Part shown: in pieces, positions 1 to 8,963 of the stretch
Position numbering within the stretch: position 1 is the first letter of the stretch
Layout: every line of letters begins with the position of its first letter
Source: Scenedesmus sp. ARA3
Taxonomy: Eukaryota > Chlorophyta > Chlorophyceae > Sphaeropleales > Scenedesmaceae
Length of the DNA stretch: 11,866 bases
Assembly: GCA_004335835.1 (NCBI GenBank)
Contig: RWJK01000586.1
Span: forward strand, 1 to 11,866
Direction: 5' to 3'
Program-made: the position numbers and the translations under genes
Notes under the pieces: model-generated
What the model was told of the DNA's origin: nothing
Database searches by the model: none
The model's input: only the letters and a program-made list of their open reading frames with translations

Positions 1-1
1 G

Positions 2-163
2 CTGGTCAGCACAGTGTGGCATGTGGTGGATGACATGGTGGTGGCGCCAGCGCTGCAGGACTATGTGGCTGCCAACGGCACACCAGGCAGGGATGCAGCT
101 GCAGCTGCACATGCGGCACGCGCACCCACGCGGGTGCTGGGGCACTCTGTTGCACGCAACTGA
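2..163 (+). CDS. Possible 3' end of a gene cut by the window edge
   Basis: The frame starting at base 2 is open from the window edge to a TGA at 161-163 and gives 53 residues with no internal stop. The first part (LVSTVWHVVDDMVVAPALQD) looks like an amphipathic helix. The end is rich in Ala and Arg (RDAAAAAHAARAPTR), a common style for C-terminal tails of green-algal proteins. I do not recognise a family. An alternative is that the frame ends at a splice donor within 130-160 and continues after an acceptor-like TTCTTTGCAG ending at 209; the short piece after it ends in a TGA at 237-239. A TGTAA at 581-585 could serve as the polyadenylation signal. The call rests on reading-frame character alone and is weak. 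Confidence 0.3.
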   Translation: MVSTVWHVVDDMVVAPALQDYVAANGTPGRDAAAAAHAARAPTRVLGHSVARN

Positions 164-197
164 GGCTGGCTGGCTGGCTGGCTGGCAGGCAGGACTG
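164..197. repeat. GGCT tetranucleotide microsatellite
   Basis: About five GGCT units in a row, followed by degenerate CAGG units, directly after the TGA of the possible upstream gene. It is a simple repeat, most likely in the 3' untranslated region or intron of that gene. Confidence 0.85.
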
Positions 198-1186
198 AAT
201 TCTTTGCAGGAGCTTGCGGGGCAGCTGAGCTGTGGCTGACAGGTTGCGGCTGCTGCTTGTGTGCGCCAATCGGCATGTGTCATTGTTGCCAACAGCTGAT
301 GGGGCGGTGCCATCACCTGCTCCTGATGTGGCTGTGGCATTCAAGACCTCTTGGCATTCATTACATATCTCATCAGCAAGCCAGAGCTTTGCTGCGGGCA
401 TTTCACACTTGGGACACAGATTTTACAGCCAGGCGGTCTAGCAGACCAGGCGGTATAATTTGCTGGAGCTGTCACCTGAGGGCGGTCTCTGATATGACTG
501 TTCCTGTTCGTGGGGCATTGCTGTCCGTTCATCACCTAGTTGCAGCTGCAGCTGCGTACGTACGCGCTATGCTGCTGGCATGTAATACACGTACACAGTG
601 TCATGGCAACAGTTGACAAACATTTGATGGTAATTTGACAACGTCAGCATGATAGACAGTGTACACGGGAACAACAATTGCTTCCCGAGTTTGGACCTAC
701 CCCTTTTTGCACTGCAATCTGATACCGTTGATTCGTGGCACTGCCGTAGTACGTGGTTCTAGCTCCCAGTGCTGTTGTCGTTCCTTCCGTGCGCGGAAAT
801 CAATTCAAAAGGAAACAGGAGAGCATCTCACTGTGCCAACGCTGACTATGAGCACGTTGATAGGTGCTCCGGCCACCATGCACAAGCTGATTACGCCCCG
901 CACCGATCACGCCCCAAGCCCAAAGGGAAGGCCAGCGGCAGGGCGCTGAAGCGAAGGCCGGATGCTGGGCACTTGAGTGCATTAACACTGAGTTGGATAT
1001 GCAATCAAGCGCACCAGCTGGCTGCAAACCCACGTGCAGGTTTCTAGAGCACGGAACGACAGCGCATACCGTGATTGTAAAAAAAACCACGCTCGGCTCG
1101 CATTGTTTGCGCCTCCTTCAGACAGGATCAACAGCCCAAACATTGGGTTTTCTTTGTTATGCTGTGAGTGTAAATATCAGCGCACT
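198..1186. other. No convincing gene; candidate polyadenylation signals
   Basis: Several short open frames exist on both strands, but none shows a domain, signal peptide or consistent coding character. TGTAA, the usual green-algal polyadenylation signal, occurs on the plus strand at 581-585, 1076-1080 (running into an A-rich stretch) and 1169-1173. The first is the best candidate for the gene ending at 163. A 12-bp palindrome, GCGTACGTACGC, lies at 554-565. Confidence 0.5.
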
Positions 1187-2630
1187 ATGACATCAGCATT
1201 GATGTGCACTTCCAGCTACAGCTTCAAGTTGGCAGTCTGGGGTGTGGTGGTCATCGGCACTTTCTGTGCCGTGCTGGTTCCTTTATGGCAGCTAACAGCC
1301 CTAAGCAGCCCGCAGAGGCAGTCAAAATATAACACTACATGTACAAGTATAACACTACATGTACTGTACAGTAGAGTATTGCGGTTACTGGCAGCCACCA
1401 GCTGACAGCAAGGTGCTTGCCCCACCAACAGATGATCCCAACTGCCTTTGGGGTGTTCGCAGACTCCGAGGCAATGGCGCAGGATTCTGCAAAGGAGATG
1501 CTATGAGAACCACAAGGCAAACCTCTATTAAGGACAACTTTGAAGATGCCCCTGGCACAGAATTTTCTGCAGTAACCACAGACTGCCGCTTCACCAGCAT
1601 TGACTGGGCGTACAACAAGGCAGAACTGCAGTGCTTCACTGGCTTTTGGGGGGGGCTACAGCAGGCCTCCATCCTACACAAGGTTGAACATGACCCAAAG
1701 TGCAACCTCAAAGTGCAGTCTGGTGGTGGAGTGCAACACGCACAGCTCTGTTTTGTCAGATGGCGACATGGCAGTGAGCACCACAGTGGTTCTTTCGCTG
1801 TGGGACAGAGGGCAGGGAGACAGTATGGAGAATGGCCCGCGGGCAAATTACCCCGACACCATGTTGTCATGGAACTTGCGCTTCACAGCCTACACCATCT
1901 GTACACAAGACAACTCTTCAAGCCAAGAAGTAACAGAGATGGTCCTTACGTGGTTGGCTTGACACTTCAGAACATACCCATGTACCAGATGTACAACACA
2001 GACTGCGAGTGGTATGCAGCAGGCAGTGCCTTACCCATCACGGGAAGCGTAGCACTTGATGAGGTGGCTTTGATGTTGTTTAGCGTCATGCTAGCAGCCA
2101 TGTGGATATTGGCTGCTGCTGCATTCACAGCAACAGTGTGGTGGGTGCTCCAGCCTCCACGTGCAGACAGTGGAATGAGGTACGAGCTGCTGTCATTCTC
2201 TGCCGCATTGCTGTTTGCACTGCCGGCAATGAGAGGGCTGTGGCCAGCTGCACCCCCTGGCGGCACTGTGGCAGATGGAATGCACATCTACGCGCAGCTG
2301 TTCTTAATAAGCTTTGCTATTGTGCTGCAGTTGGGGAAGTTTCTCTATGAAGAGTGTTGCAAGCGTGCAGACAGCCTTTCAGCCACTTGCGTGCTGTCAC
2401 CATTACCGCCGGCACCAGCAGCTGTTTGCACTAACACACCAAACCTGGCGGCTGCACACACATGCAGTGACTCTGCAGTCAGGCTGGGTGGCCAGCTGGC
2501 CTTTAGCGAACGTTTTGGGTGTTGTGCAGCGCTCCACATGGAGTGCGCGCATGTGACTGTTGGCATCCAGCTTATGCATGGCCTGATGCGTTCTGTCGGT
2601 GTTTTTGAGTGCGAGCTTGGTAGTGATTGA
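1187..2630 (+). CDS. DUF4436-like integral membrane protein (split and frame-disrupted gene)
   Basis: The ATG at 1187 opens a frame whose residues 14-34 form a hydrophobic segment (LAVWGVVVIGTFCAVLVPLW), the N-terminal membrane anchor. A later frame, open from about 1359 to a TGA at 2628-2630, carries an ectodomain start (TTDCRFTSIDWAYNKAELQC) and then three membrane segments at roughly 2067-2345. The second and third enclose LLFALPAMRGLWPAAPPGG, which strongly resembles the C-terminal signature of DUF4436 proteins, a family of unknown function in bacteria, fungi and some algae. An intron between about 1300 and 1500 must join the first two parts; its borders are not clear. Between a G8 run (1648-1655) and about 1940, the family-like sequence (for example NYPDTMLSWNLRFTAYT) lies in the +1 frame, so one extra base and one missing base seem to bracket it. 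The family call is from memory of conserved motifs. Confidence 0.6.
1328..1364. repeat. 17-bp direct repeat, two copies
   Basis: TATAACACTACATGTAC occurs at 1328-1344 and again at 1348-1364, with a period of 20 bp and three bases (AAG) between copies. It lies in the probable first intron of the DUF4436-like gene, which would explain why the surrounding frame looks non-coding. Confidence 0.85.
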
Positions 2631-2811
2631 GCGGTTACCCATGCCTAAGGACTGCTGTAGCAGCACGAAAAAATGGTGCAGCAGATGGTGGGGGGAGTGG
2701 GGAAAGCGCTGCGCAGTGTTTCGTGCACTTGTGGAACTGATAGTACTACTGCTAGACTCCTTTTGGCAGCAGCCAGCAGCTGCAGCAGCCCAGCAGCAGC
2801 AGCAGCAGTAG
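2610..2811 (+). CDS. Candidate last exon of the DUF4436-like gene
   Basis: A frame with coding character runs from about 2600 to a TAG at 2809-2811 (ASLVVIERLPMPKDCC, then a basic Cys/Trp-rich stretch, a helix-like VFRALVELIVLLLDSFW, and a short Ala and Gln tail encoded by GCA and CAG repeats). It is preceded by an acceptor-like GTTTTTGAG ending at 2609. A possible donor at 2354-2355 (GA|GTGTTG), just after the last membrane segment, would join in phase and give a 256-nt intron. In that case the frame 2356-2630 is retained intron and the protein ends with this cytosolic tail. The donor is weak, so the unspliced end at 2630 remains possible. Confidence 0.35.
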
Positions 2812-2959
2812 CAGCGGCAGCTGTGAACACATGTGTGCAGTGTACACTGCATGCGCAGGCACAGTGCCTCTTGATGCCGCGCCTGGTGATCACCAGCTGT
2901 ACCGCTGGCACACACCCAACTTGAAGTGATAGGACTTGTGAATTGTGACTGCTGTTGCT

Positions 2960-3134
2960 GCTATTGCTCAAGCTATTGATGATGCTGATGAGTTTTTTCT
3001 GCGTTTTCGTCTGACGGTTTGGACGATGATGAGTTGTTCTTCGATGTTTCCTCCCCCTATGAGCCTCTCGTTGGCTCCTGACTGGGGTTCCCACTCCTCG
3101 TTGAGTGGAGCATGTAATGTAATGTAATGTAATG
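2960..3134 (+). mobile_element. LINE fragment, copy 1 (5'-truncated 3' end)
   Basis: These 175 bp match the reverse complement of 11451-11625 almost base for base. They hold the last codons of the element's polymerase ORF, its stop (TGA at 3079-3081), a short 3' untranslated region with a hairpin (CCACTC/GAGTGG, 3091-3108) and the tail ATG(TAATG)4. Relative to the copy at the window end there is one T missing from a T run near 2993, which breaks the frame, and one T/G difference a few bases later. It is a dead, 5'-truncated insertion. Target-site duplications are not clear; both flanks are CTG-rich. Confidence 0.8.
3091..3108 (+). other. LINE 3' hairpin
   Basis: CCACTC, loop CTCGTT, GAGTGG: a perfect 6-bp stem with a 6-base loop immediately upstream of the tail repeats. 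The same hairpin is present at 9836-9853 and, on the minus strand, at 11495-11478. A hairpin followed by short tandem repeats is the typical 3' recognition layout of stringent LINEs. Confidence 0.7.
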
Positions 3135-4050
3135 CTGCTGCTGCAGCTCGCTGCTGCCTGCCGATGTAGACATAGATGTGGGTGTATGGTGGGCTGCGAT
3201 TACCTCATGTATCTGGTTGAGAGGTTGGTTCCTTTTACGCACGTCTGTGCAGTGTTACATGCATGCAGTTGTGCACGCCAAGAGACACAGCCATGTGGAC
3301 CACCAGGTGCCAGGTATACAAAAGCATATGCCAGGTGACATAATGTACAGCACGATGCTGTGCTGCCACCGCAAACTGTACACACCTGACGACCCATCTC
3401 TACTGCGTGTTGCTGCCAGTGCCAGCTGAGCAGAGGTTATGTGTGAAACAGATCTGCTCTAGAGCACCGGTCAGGTGTACGACATCCAAGACCGGCACAT
3501 GCAACAATGTAAAATGCACCCATATGCAACAAAGAAGCGCTTGTCAGGGGCCTCCAAAACTTCGCAACACACAGCTGTGGCCTTGATGCAGATCTGAGTT
3601 ACTGCCAACAATGTTGCCCTCAGCAACAAGCGCAAACACTGCCCTACACAGACTGAGGCGGCTGCGACGTTGATACAGCCTGCTGCTCTAACATGACTAT
3701 GGCATAATGCACTGTATGGCTATGTAATGCAACAAATCACACATTCTGTCCTCGTCCAGTGTATCATCCACTACGCAGGTGTGTGATGGCTGCTTGACTT
3801 CAGCCACGCAGCGGTTAGTGCCATAAGATAGCAAGACAGAGCCTAGGTACTAGGTAAAATGACCTCGAACCATGCATGTGCAGTGCAGTGCAGTGCAGTG
3901 CAGTGCAGTGCAGTGCAGTGCAGTGCAGTGCAGTGCACACTACATGCAACTGTGTTGGGAAGAGTCAACATGCCAACCTGCCATCATAGTTGGTGTCAAA
4001 ACTGCACAGCTTAGCGCAACTGCCGCTACTTGTCTGCAGGCTGTGTCTGG
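3135..4050. other. No convincing gene
   Basis: Short open frames on both strands show no domains or coherent composition. The interval holds a 13-bp inverted repeat (CCTAG GTA CTAGG, 3842-3854) and a long GTGCA microsatellite. I searched the minus strand for the missing third module of gene A and found no trace of it. Confidence 0.5.
3878..3937. repeat. GTGCA pentanucleotide microsatellite, 12 units
   Basis: Twelve perfect GTGCA units on the plus strand, ending 114 bp beyond the stop codon of gene A. The open frame across it is only translated repeat. On the transcribed strand of gene A it reads (TGCAC)12. Confidence 0.95.
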
Positions 4051-5043
4051 CTACTTGCCAGAGGCTTCGGCCACGCACCGGCCACAGCCATACGCGTACG
4101 AGCGCAGGGCACAGCCGGGGTACTCGGGTGCAGCTGCCTCGTCAAATTTGCAGGTCAATCCCTTGGGCGGGCAGCCTGATCGCTTCAAGGGCGGGTTGTA
4201 GGCGGTTCTGTAGGTGTCAGGGCAGCATGGGCTGTTGACGGTGGTGCCGCAGCTTGCTGGGATGGCGAGGCAGGCAATACCTGCTCGACAGCAGACAGGC
4301 GACGGTTTGCCAGGTGTACACACATGTCAACAAGCATGCAGTTGCTGACAACACTGTGTCACTGCGAGTGATTGGTCGGGTGAGGATTGATGACACTCAA
4401 GGGCTGCAATAGGTGGGAATGTCTGGTGACTGCGCGTGACCAGGATTGCAGCAGCAGCTGGTGCTGCGAAGATGTGAATGGTGCACGGACGGCGTCATGT
4501 CAGTATGTCATCACGCCAATGCTGTACAGCAGCAGCACATGTGCAGCTATTGCAGCAGCTAATGCCGCTGGCAGCTGAGTTGTGGGCAACAGGCGCAACA
4601 GTTGCTGCTGTTGGTTTGAGCTGGCTGCTCTTACCTTCAACCCCTGCAAAGGTGTCAGGTGTCGCAGATAGGTACTGCTCAGAGGGGTCATAGTAGCAAG
4701 TGCTGCCATCACTGCAGAAGGGTTCACGCTTCAAGGGATTCGTGCTGCTGGTGTGTGGGGTCTTGGCGTTGCTGGGGCAGCAGACATTGCCTGCCTTGCC
4801 ACAGTTCTTGGGCAGAGGCACACACTTGGCTTTTCTCTCTCCCTTGGCATAGCCGCAGTAGTGGCCTGCTGCGCACCAGCCTGCTCCTTTTGGGCACTTG
4901 GTGCCTGCAGGCACCTCTTTGCCACAGGGCCCGAGAGGCTTGCCGCATTCAAACGCGGCAGCTGTTAATGTATGGACAGCCAGAATGCAGCATAGGCTCA
5001 GCCACAAGGCGCGTAGGCAAAGGGGAAGGCGAGGACGCGACAT
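4051..5043 (-). CDS. Secreted cysteine-rich protein A (C-terminally truncated paralog)
   Basis: Two exons: 5043-4635 and 4280-4051, joined across a 354-nt GT-AG intron (donor GAAG|GTAAGA, acceptor GAGCAG|GTATTG) in phase 1; 212 residues. The start at 5043 is chosen over an in-frame ATG at 5097 because it gives a signal peptide of the same length as in gene B (MSRPRLPLCLRALWLSLCCI, cleavage near TAAA/FECG). The secreted part has 20 cysteines. An N-terminal Cys-rich stretch is followed by two C-x6-C-x6/7-CC modules, CVPLPKNCGKAGNVCC and CLAIPASCGTTVNSPCC, each closed by a C-x4/5-C pair. The third module and the conserved tail ending ICQLCP, present in B and C, are missing: the frame stops at TAG 4053-4051 just after GRCVAEASGK. 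The spacing resembles cystine-knot proteins, but no family is recognised. It may be functional in shorter form or decaying. Confidence 0.8.
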
Positions 5044-5170
5044 GCTGCAGCAGCAGGTAGGGATCAGCAGCCGGAGGTAAGGTGAAAAGGCAGCCACAAT
5101 GAGGCCACTTCAAGTGAATTAGAGTGGTGGGCCCCAGGAATGTAATAAATAAATCGTTGCCGTGCTGCGG

Positions 5171-5242
5171 GTGAGCTTCAGGCGTGGCAGGCCGGTCAAA
5201 GGTCGAGAGTCTCGTCCCTCGCCAGCAGTTGTCAAACGTTGG
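5171..5242 (-). promoter_or_regulatory. Conserved upstream block of gene A
   Basis: The 38 bp at 5171-5208 match 10483-10520, upstream of gene C, at 32 positions without gaps. The block includes AAGGTCG (5199-5205); a second shared motif, AACGTTG, lies at 5235-5241. In gene orientation the order is CAACGTT, then CGACCTTTGACC, about 130-200 bp before the ATG. The TTGACC core resembles a W-box, but in gene C the last base differs, so I make no factor assignment. Confidence 0.55.
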
Positions 5243-6135
5243 AAAGATGTGCGGAATGTGCACATTCTGGCCACCATGAAGCAGCCTAAAGAGACCGTTA
5301 TAAGTCTATATTACACATTGTCCAGCTCTGATACATTCTCCATGTGCTGGCGGCAGTTCAGGAGCAGTCGCTTTGAACTTTGAAGTTCACAGCGAATTCG
5401 CTGTGCTTGTGCAGCCACGAAAGGCAGGACGTCGTAATCGACGCGTGCTACATCTACTGTGCACCATTAGTATACTCGCAGCCTTTGACTGTGACGGTTT
5501 GCACACGTAGCTGTTCTCAGCTGCCGTCAGCCAGTCACCAAGTGGTAAGCTTGTGAGTCACTCACAGCAAGTTGCTGCACCCCTGCAGCAAGCAGCAGGA
5601 GGGCACACTTGACTTCCGCCACTGCTGCTGCTGCTGCTGCTTTTGTGACAGCATAGCATGTTAGTGCTTCTCACATGATGCATGACTTGCCTGCAATGCA
5701 CACACATGCGTTGTTGCTCGCATGCCGTCATGAGAGCGGTGATTACATGTGGATCCTGGCACCATCTTGTTTTTTCTGGCAACATCTTGAATTCACACCA
5801 ACATTCATGCATTTGAACTTGACCATCAGGCCCTGTACACATGTGACAGCCAATGCTGACTGTGTTGACAGCTTTTGCCATATGCCTGAACCCCAGCCAG
5901 CGGCCTGACATCTAACTAGAACACGCGTGCATGACACCTGAAAAACAGTCTACAGCTGACTGGTCGAGTTCCTCACAATCGTGTGCATGCCAAAAAATGT
6001 GTGCAAAGCACAGTATGCCACACCAGCGCTGCTCAGGGCCACTTGCACCAGACTGCAGCTCCCATCCTCAGGTGACCTATCTGCACCAAGAACAAGCTAC
6101 CGCAATGCACTGCAGAAACAACAACTCGAAGCTAC
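5243..6135. other. Intergenic region between A and B; no convincing gene
   Basis: No frame shows recognisable protein character. Visible structure: two touching palindromes at 5374-5405 and a CTG microsatellite (about six units, 5622-5640). Confidence 0.5.
5374..5405. repeat. Two adjacent palindromes
   Basis: TGAACTT-TG-AAGTTCA (5374-5389) is directly followed, sharing two bases, by the perfect 18-bp palindrome CACAGCGAATTCGCTGTG (5388-5405). They lie about 330 bp upstream of gene A. They could be dimeric factor sites or chance. Confidence 0.7.
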
Positions 6136-6215
6136 TGCACTGCACTGCACTGCACTGCACTGCACTGCACTGCACTGCACTGCACTGCACTGCACTGCAC
6201 AGCACAGCACAGCAC
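6136..6215. repeat. TGCAC microsatellite, 13 units plus three AGCAC units
   Basis: Thirteen perfect TGCAC units (6136-6200) followed by three AGCAC variants (6201-6215). The flank AAGCTACTGCACTGCAC seen at the left edge is repeated on the right (6216-6232), suggesting slippage or a small duplication. The unit is the reverse complement of the tract at 3878-3937. It starts 113 bp beyond the stop codon of gene B. Confidence 0.95.
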
Positions 6216-6327
6216 AAGCTACTGCACTGCACAAACTGTGTTTATTCTTGTCAAGTGTGCTGTCCCTGAAACACAACTGACTCAGCTAGGCCAGCTTCAA
6301 CAACAGGCCTGGCATTACTCAAGTGCA

Positions 6328-7602
6328 TCACCCGCTCTCACTCTTTGGGCAGCCAGATGGCGGGGTGCTGCCGCCAGCAGCCGGGCACAGCTGGCAGATC
6401 AAGTCCTTGTCTTTCACATCCTTGGTGCTGCCATCAGCTGCTGCACAAAAGCCCTTCTTCCCTCCAGCAGGTGTACAGGTGTTAGCCCTGCAGCAGCCCC
6501 CATCAATGACGCAGCAGGGCTTGCCTACATTGCCGCAATCTGGTGCGTTGCGCTGGCAGCGGCCTGTCGGCATAGCCATCAGCGCAGACCCTGGGTGCTT
6601 AGGTCCATTTTCCTTGTCAAACTCACACCAGAAATTCTCAGGGCACTTTGCCCGCTTCAGGGCCGGGTTGTATGCAGCCCTGTAGGTGTCTGGGCAGCAG
6701 GGGCTGTTGGGGGTGGTGCCGCAGTTGGCAGGAATGGCCAGACACGCTGTACCTGCAGTGTGCAGAAAAGCAGGGTGTGCAACATACTGTCAGATGGGCG
6801 CCTGCAAGCACGTGGAGCTGGCTTGTCATGAGTATGTGACTCTTTCTGCAATGCTTTGAATGCTGCGGCCGACATCTTGACGTGCACGCAGCACGAGGCA
6901 ACTTGCAGCTTCAAAGGCAGGTGCGGCCACATGTGTCAAAGTATGACTGCATTGTTTGGTGACTGTTTTACAGCCAAGGCAGCAAACGCTGCTGGTACTG
7001 CAGCTATACATGTGTTGCATGTCTATGCAACATTGCAAGCGAGCTGCAGCCGGCTGTTGCTTCTGCATGCTAGCTACTGCAGCAGCTAGCAGCTGGCCGC
7101 TGTGAGGCAGAGCTTCTGCTTGCATCAGCTGCCGTGTTGCTAGTTGCTGCTGCTGTGGAGACTGCCGTTCATTTTCATTACAGCAATACTTACCTGGCAC
7201 CCCGGCATATGGGTCAGGCGTATATGATGTGAAGCGCAGAGAGGGGTCAAAATAGCATGTGCTGCCGTCTGTGCAGAACGGGGTGCGCTCTAAGGCGTCT
7301 GTGCTGCTGGTGTGTGGGGTCTTGGCGTTGCTGGGGCAGCAAGCATTGCCTGCTTTGCCACAGTTCTTGGGAAGGGGCACACATTTGGCTTTGCTCTCTC
7401 CCTTTGCGTAGCCGCAGTAGTGGCCTGCTGCGCACCAGCCTGCGCCTTTTGGGCACGTGGTGCCTGCTGGAACCTCTTTGCCACACGGCCCGAGAGGCTT
7501 GCCGCACTCAAAAGCATCAGCAGTTAAGGCATTGATAACGAATGTGCAGCACAAGATCAGGGTGAAGGCACGCACAGACCGGCGAAAGCAAAGGACGGAC
7601 AT
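6328..7602 (-). CDS. Secreted cysteine-rich protein B (full-length paralog)
   Basis: Exons 7602-7194 and 6752-6328 are joined across a 441-nt intron (donor CCAG|GTAAGT, acceptor CTGCAG|GTACAG) in phase 1; 277 residues. The first exon is 409 nt, exactly as in gene A. A signal peptide (MSVLCFRRSVRAFTLILCCT, cleavage near TADA/FECG) is followed by about 247 residues with 28 cysteines. After an N-terminal Cys-rich stretch (ECGKPLGPCGKEVPAGTTC) come three C-x6-C-x6/7-CC modules: CVPLPKNCGKAGNACC, CLAIPANCGTTPNSPCC and CQRNAPDCGNVGKPCC. The C-terminal segment is KKGFCAAADGSTKDV, then KDLICQLCPA. The intron falls between modules 1 and 2. The protein is most likely secreted and disulphide-bonded; knottin-like folding is an inference from cysteine spacing. 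The family and function are not recognised. No TTACA (reverse TGTAA) lies in the 300 bp after the stop. Confidence 0.88.
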
Positions 7603-7733
7603 GCTGGTTGCTCAAACTGGCAATGGGATGTGACCAGCTGGGGCCTGGTACACGGCGATTGCATGCACGAGCGGACAGCATCCGATGCATAGAATCAACC
7701 CTCTGCTATCTGTTGTTGTTCGATGGTCGTAGG

Positions 7734-7765
7734 AAGGTCGATCGCACGCCTGCCGTTCAACGTTG
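7734..7765 (-). promoter_or_regulatory. Conserved motif pair upstream of gene B
   Basis: AAGGTCG at 7734-7740 and AACGTTG at 7759-7765, in the same order and strand as upstream of A and C, 132-163 bp before the ATG. The longer block shared by A and C is not kept here. The spacing between motif starts is 25 bp, against 36 in A and 47 in C. Confidence 0.45.
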
Positions 7766-8826
7766 GACGAGAAGGGCGCTTGCTGCTGAAGGTCATTGGG
7801 CATCTCGGAGCTCGATCGAGTTGCATGCACCAATAGCAAGCTTGTTGTAGCGTAAGATTTTTTCATTGAATTTCCGGCCAACAACTCTGACTCCCTCGTG
7901 TGTAAGGCTGCGCCTTTTGCAAGAGGTGCAATTGCGCTCACTGTACGGAAGTCGTGCAACAGTAACAGTCTCATGCCCAGGGTGAATGTCAACTGCGTTA
8001 GAGATTGCACGATGCATGCAGCAGTGCCTTCAGCAGCAACACACAGTGATACACATGAAGCATCCATTGTATTGGATACGCAACATTTGCTACAGCTCTG
8101 GCGGCAATGGATAAGCAAGCTGTGGCCACTGCTGCTGCTGGTCGTCATAGAAGAGTAGGTTTTACACAAGGGTTGAGTCCATACCCATCAGCTGTGCAAA
8201 GAGCGGGAGCCACACCAGCGTCCATGCACAGTAATCAGTGACACAACATCAACACTTGCTTTGGTGCGGCAGCATGTGATAAGACAGAAAGTTACACAAG
8301 AGTCCTCTCCATTTGTTACAATGCGCTCACGCCGAGCTTGCGGGCCAAACATCCCGCGTGCTTACACACTTCACTGAGGAACGCATTGCAGAGCTATCTG
8401 TGGTGTGAACTGCAGGCCTGCAGGCAGCTGGCACCTTTGTACGGAGGACTGCAGACACCAACATGAATGACATTGCAAACGTTACTTGATTGTGCATGCA
8501 AGCACGCAATTCAAAGGAAAAACTGCAGACTATATTACTAAAGCTGACAACCTACTGCAGAGAAGCACAACTGACAAACACACCATCTGAAAATCTACTT
8601 GAAGAAACTGAAAAAATTGCCGCACCTTTAACACAACCCATATGCCAACCATACGCGCAAAAAAGGAGTTGTACTGCTGAATGCTGAAGCTGGCAAAAAT
8701 TGCTCAACAACATCTGCAGGCAGGCAGCACATTGTGAAACTAAACTGAAGGCTTCAGCTGCCTGCTGCAAACAGCTTGCAACCCGAAGCACTATGTGGGT
8801 GCTCCACCAATGCACCGAGCCATGGA
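7766..8826. other. Intergenic region between B and C; no convincing gene
   Basis: The longest frame (minus strand, 185 residues to 8169) runs into the upstream region of gene B and has no domain or signal. An A-rich patch at about 8515-8650 opens a short plus-strand frame of helical character without a recognisable family. Nothing is annotated here with confidence. Confidence 0.5.
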
Positions 8827-8831
8827 TTACA
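8827..8831 (-). terminator. Candidate polyadenylation signal of gene C
   Basis: TTACA on the plus strand reads TGTAA on the transcribed strand, 133 bp past the stop of gene C. TGTAA is the usual green-algal polyadenylation signal. Confidence 0.45.
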
Positions 8832-8963
8832 CTGTGTGCAGCACTCAGTGTGCCGTGTAAATGTCACAGACATGTGTGACACGTACTCCTACTACACACA
8901 TCGATGTGTGTCAGATATCTGACTCAGCTCGCCAGCAGTAACAGCCGTCCTAGCTGTAGCCCA

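Noticed and set aside
6..401. Minus-strand open frame of 131 residues at the left edge
   Set aside because: Low-complexity Pro/Ala/Ser/Gln sequence caused by GC-rich repeats; the opposite strand reads more like protein.
1899..1945. A short intron to explain the second frame change in the DUF4436-like gene
   Set aside because: The GT-AG pairs available here give introns of about 7 to 25 nt, far below the size of the other introns in the window.
2645..3094. Minus-strand open frame of 149 residues
   Set aside because: It is antisense to the CAG repeat of the candidate last exon and to the LINE fragment.
3872..4201. Plus-strand open frame with repeated VQCSA units
   Set aside because: It is only the translation of the GTGCA microsatellite followed by the antisense of gene A exon 2.
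4635..5097. Starting gene A at the upstream in-frame ATG at 5097
   Set aside because: The extra 18 residues are not shared with B or C and would place polar sequence before the signal peptide; the ATG at 5043 matches B in length exactly.
3878..6215. CRISPR-like array
   Set aside because: The repeats are pure pentanucleotide microsatellites without spacers, in a eukaryotic context.
5931..6280. Plus-strand open frames with repeated LHCTA or ALHCT units
   Set aside because: They are translated TGCAC microsatellite; no other coding support.
7612..8169. Minus-strand open frame of 185 residues upstream of gene B
   Set aside because: No domain, low-complexity Ser/Thr/Ala composition, and it covers the conserved motif pair and leader region of gene B.
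8490..8687. Plus-strand open frame of 65 residues in an A-rich patch
   Set aside because: Helical composition is expected from A-rich DNA; no domain, no splice context, no polyadenylation signal nearby.
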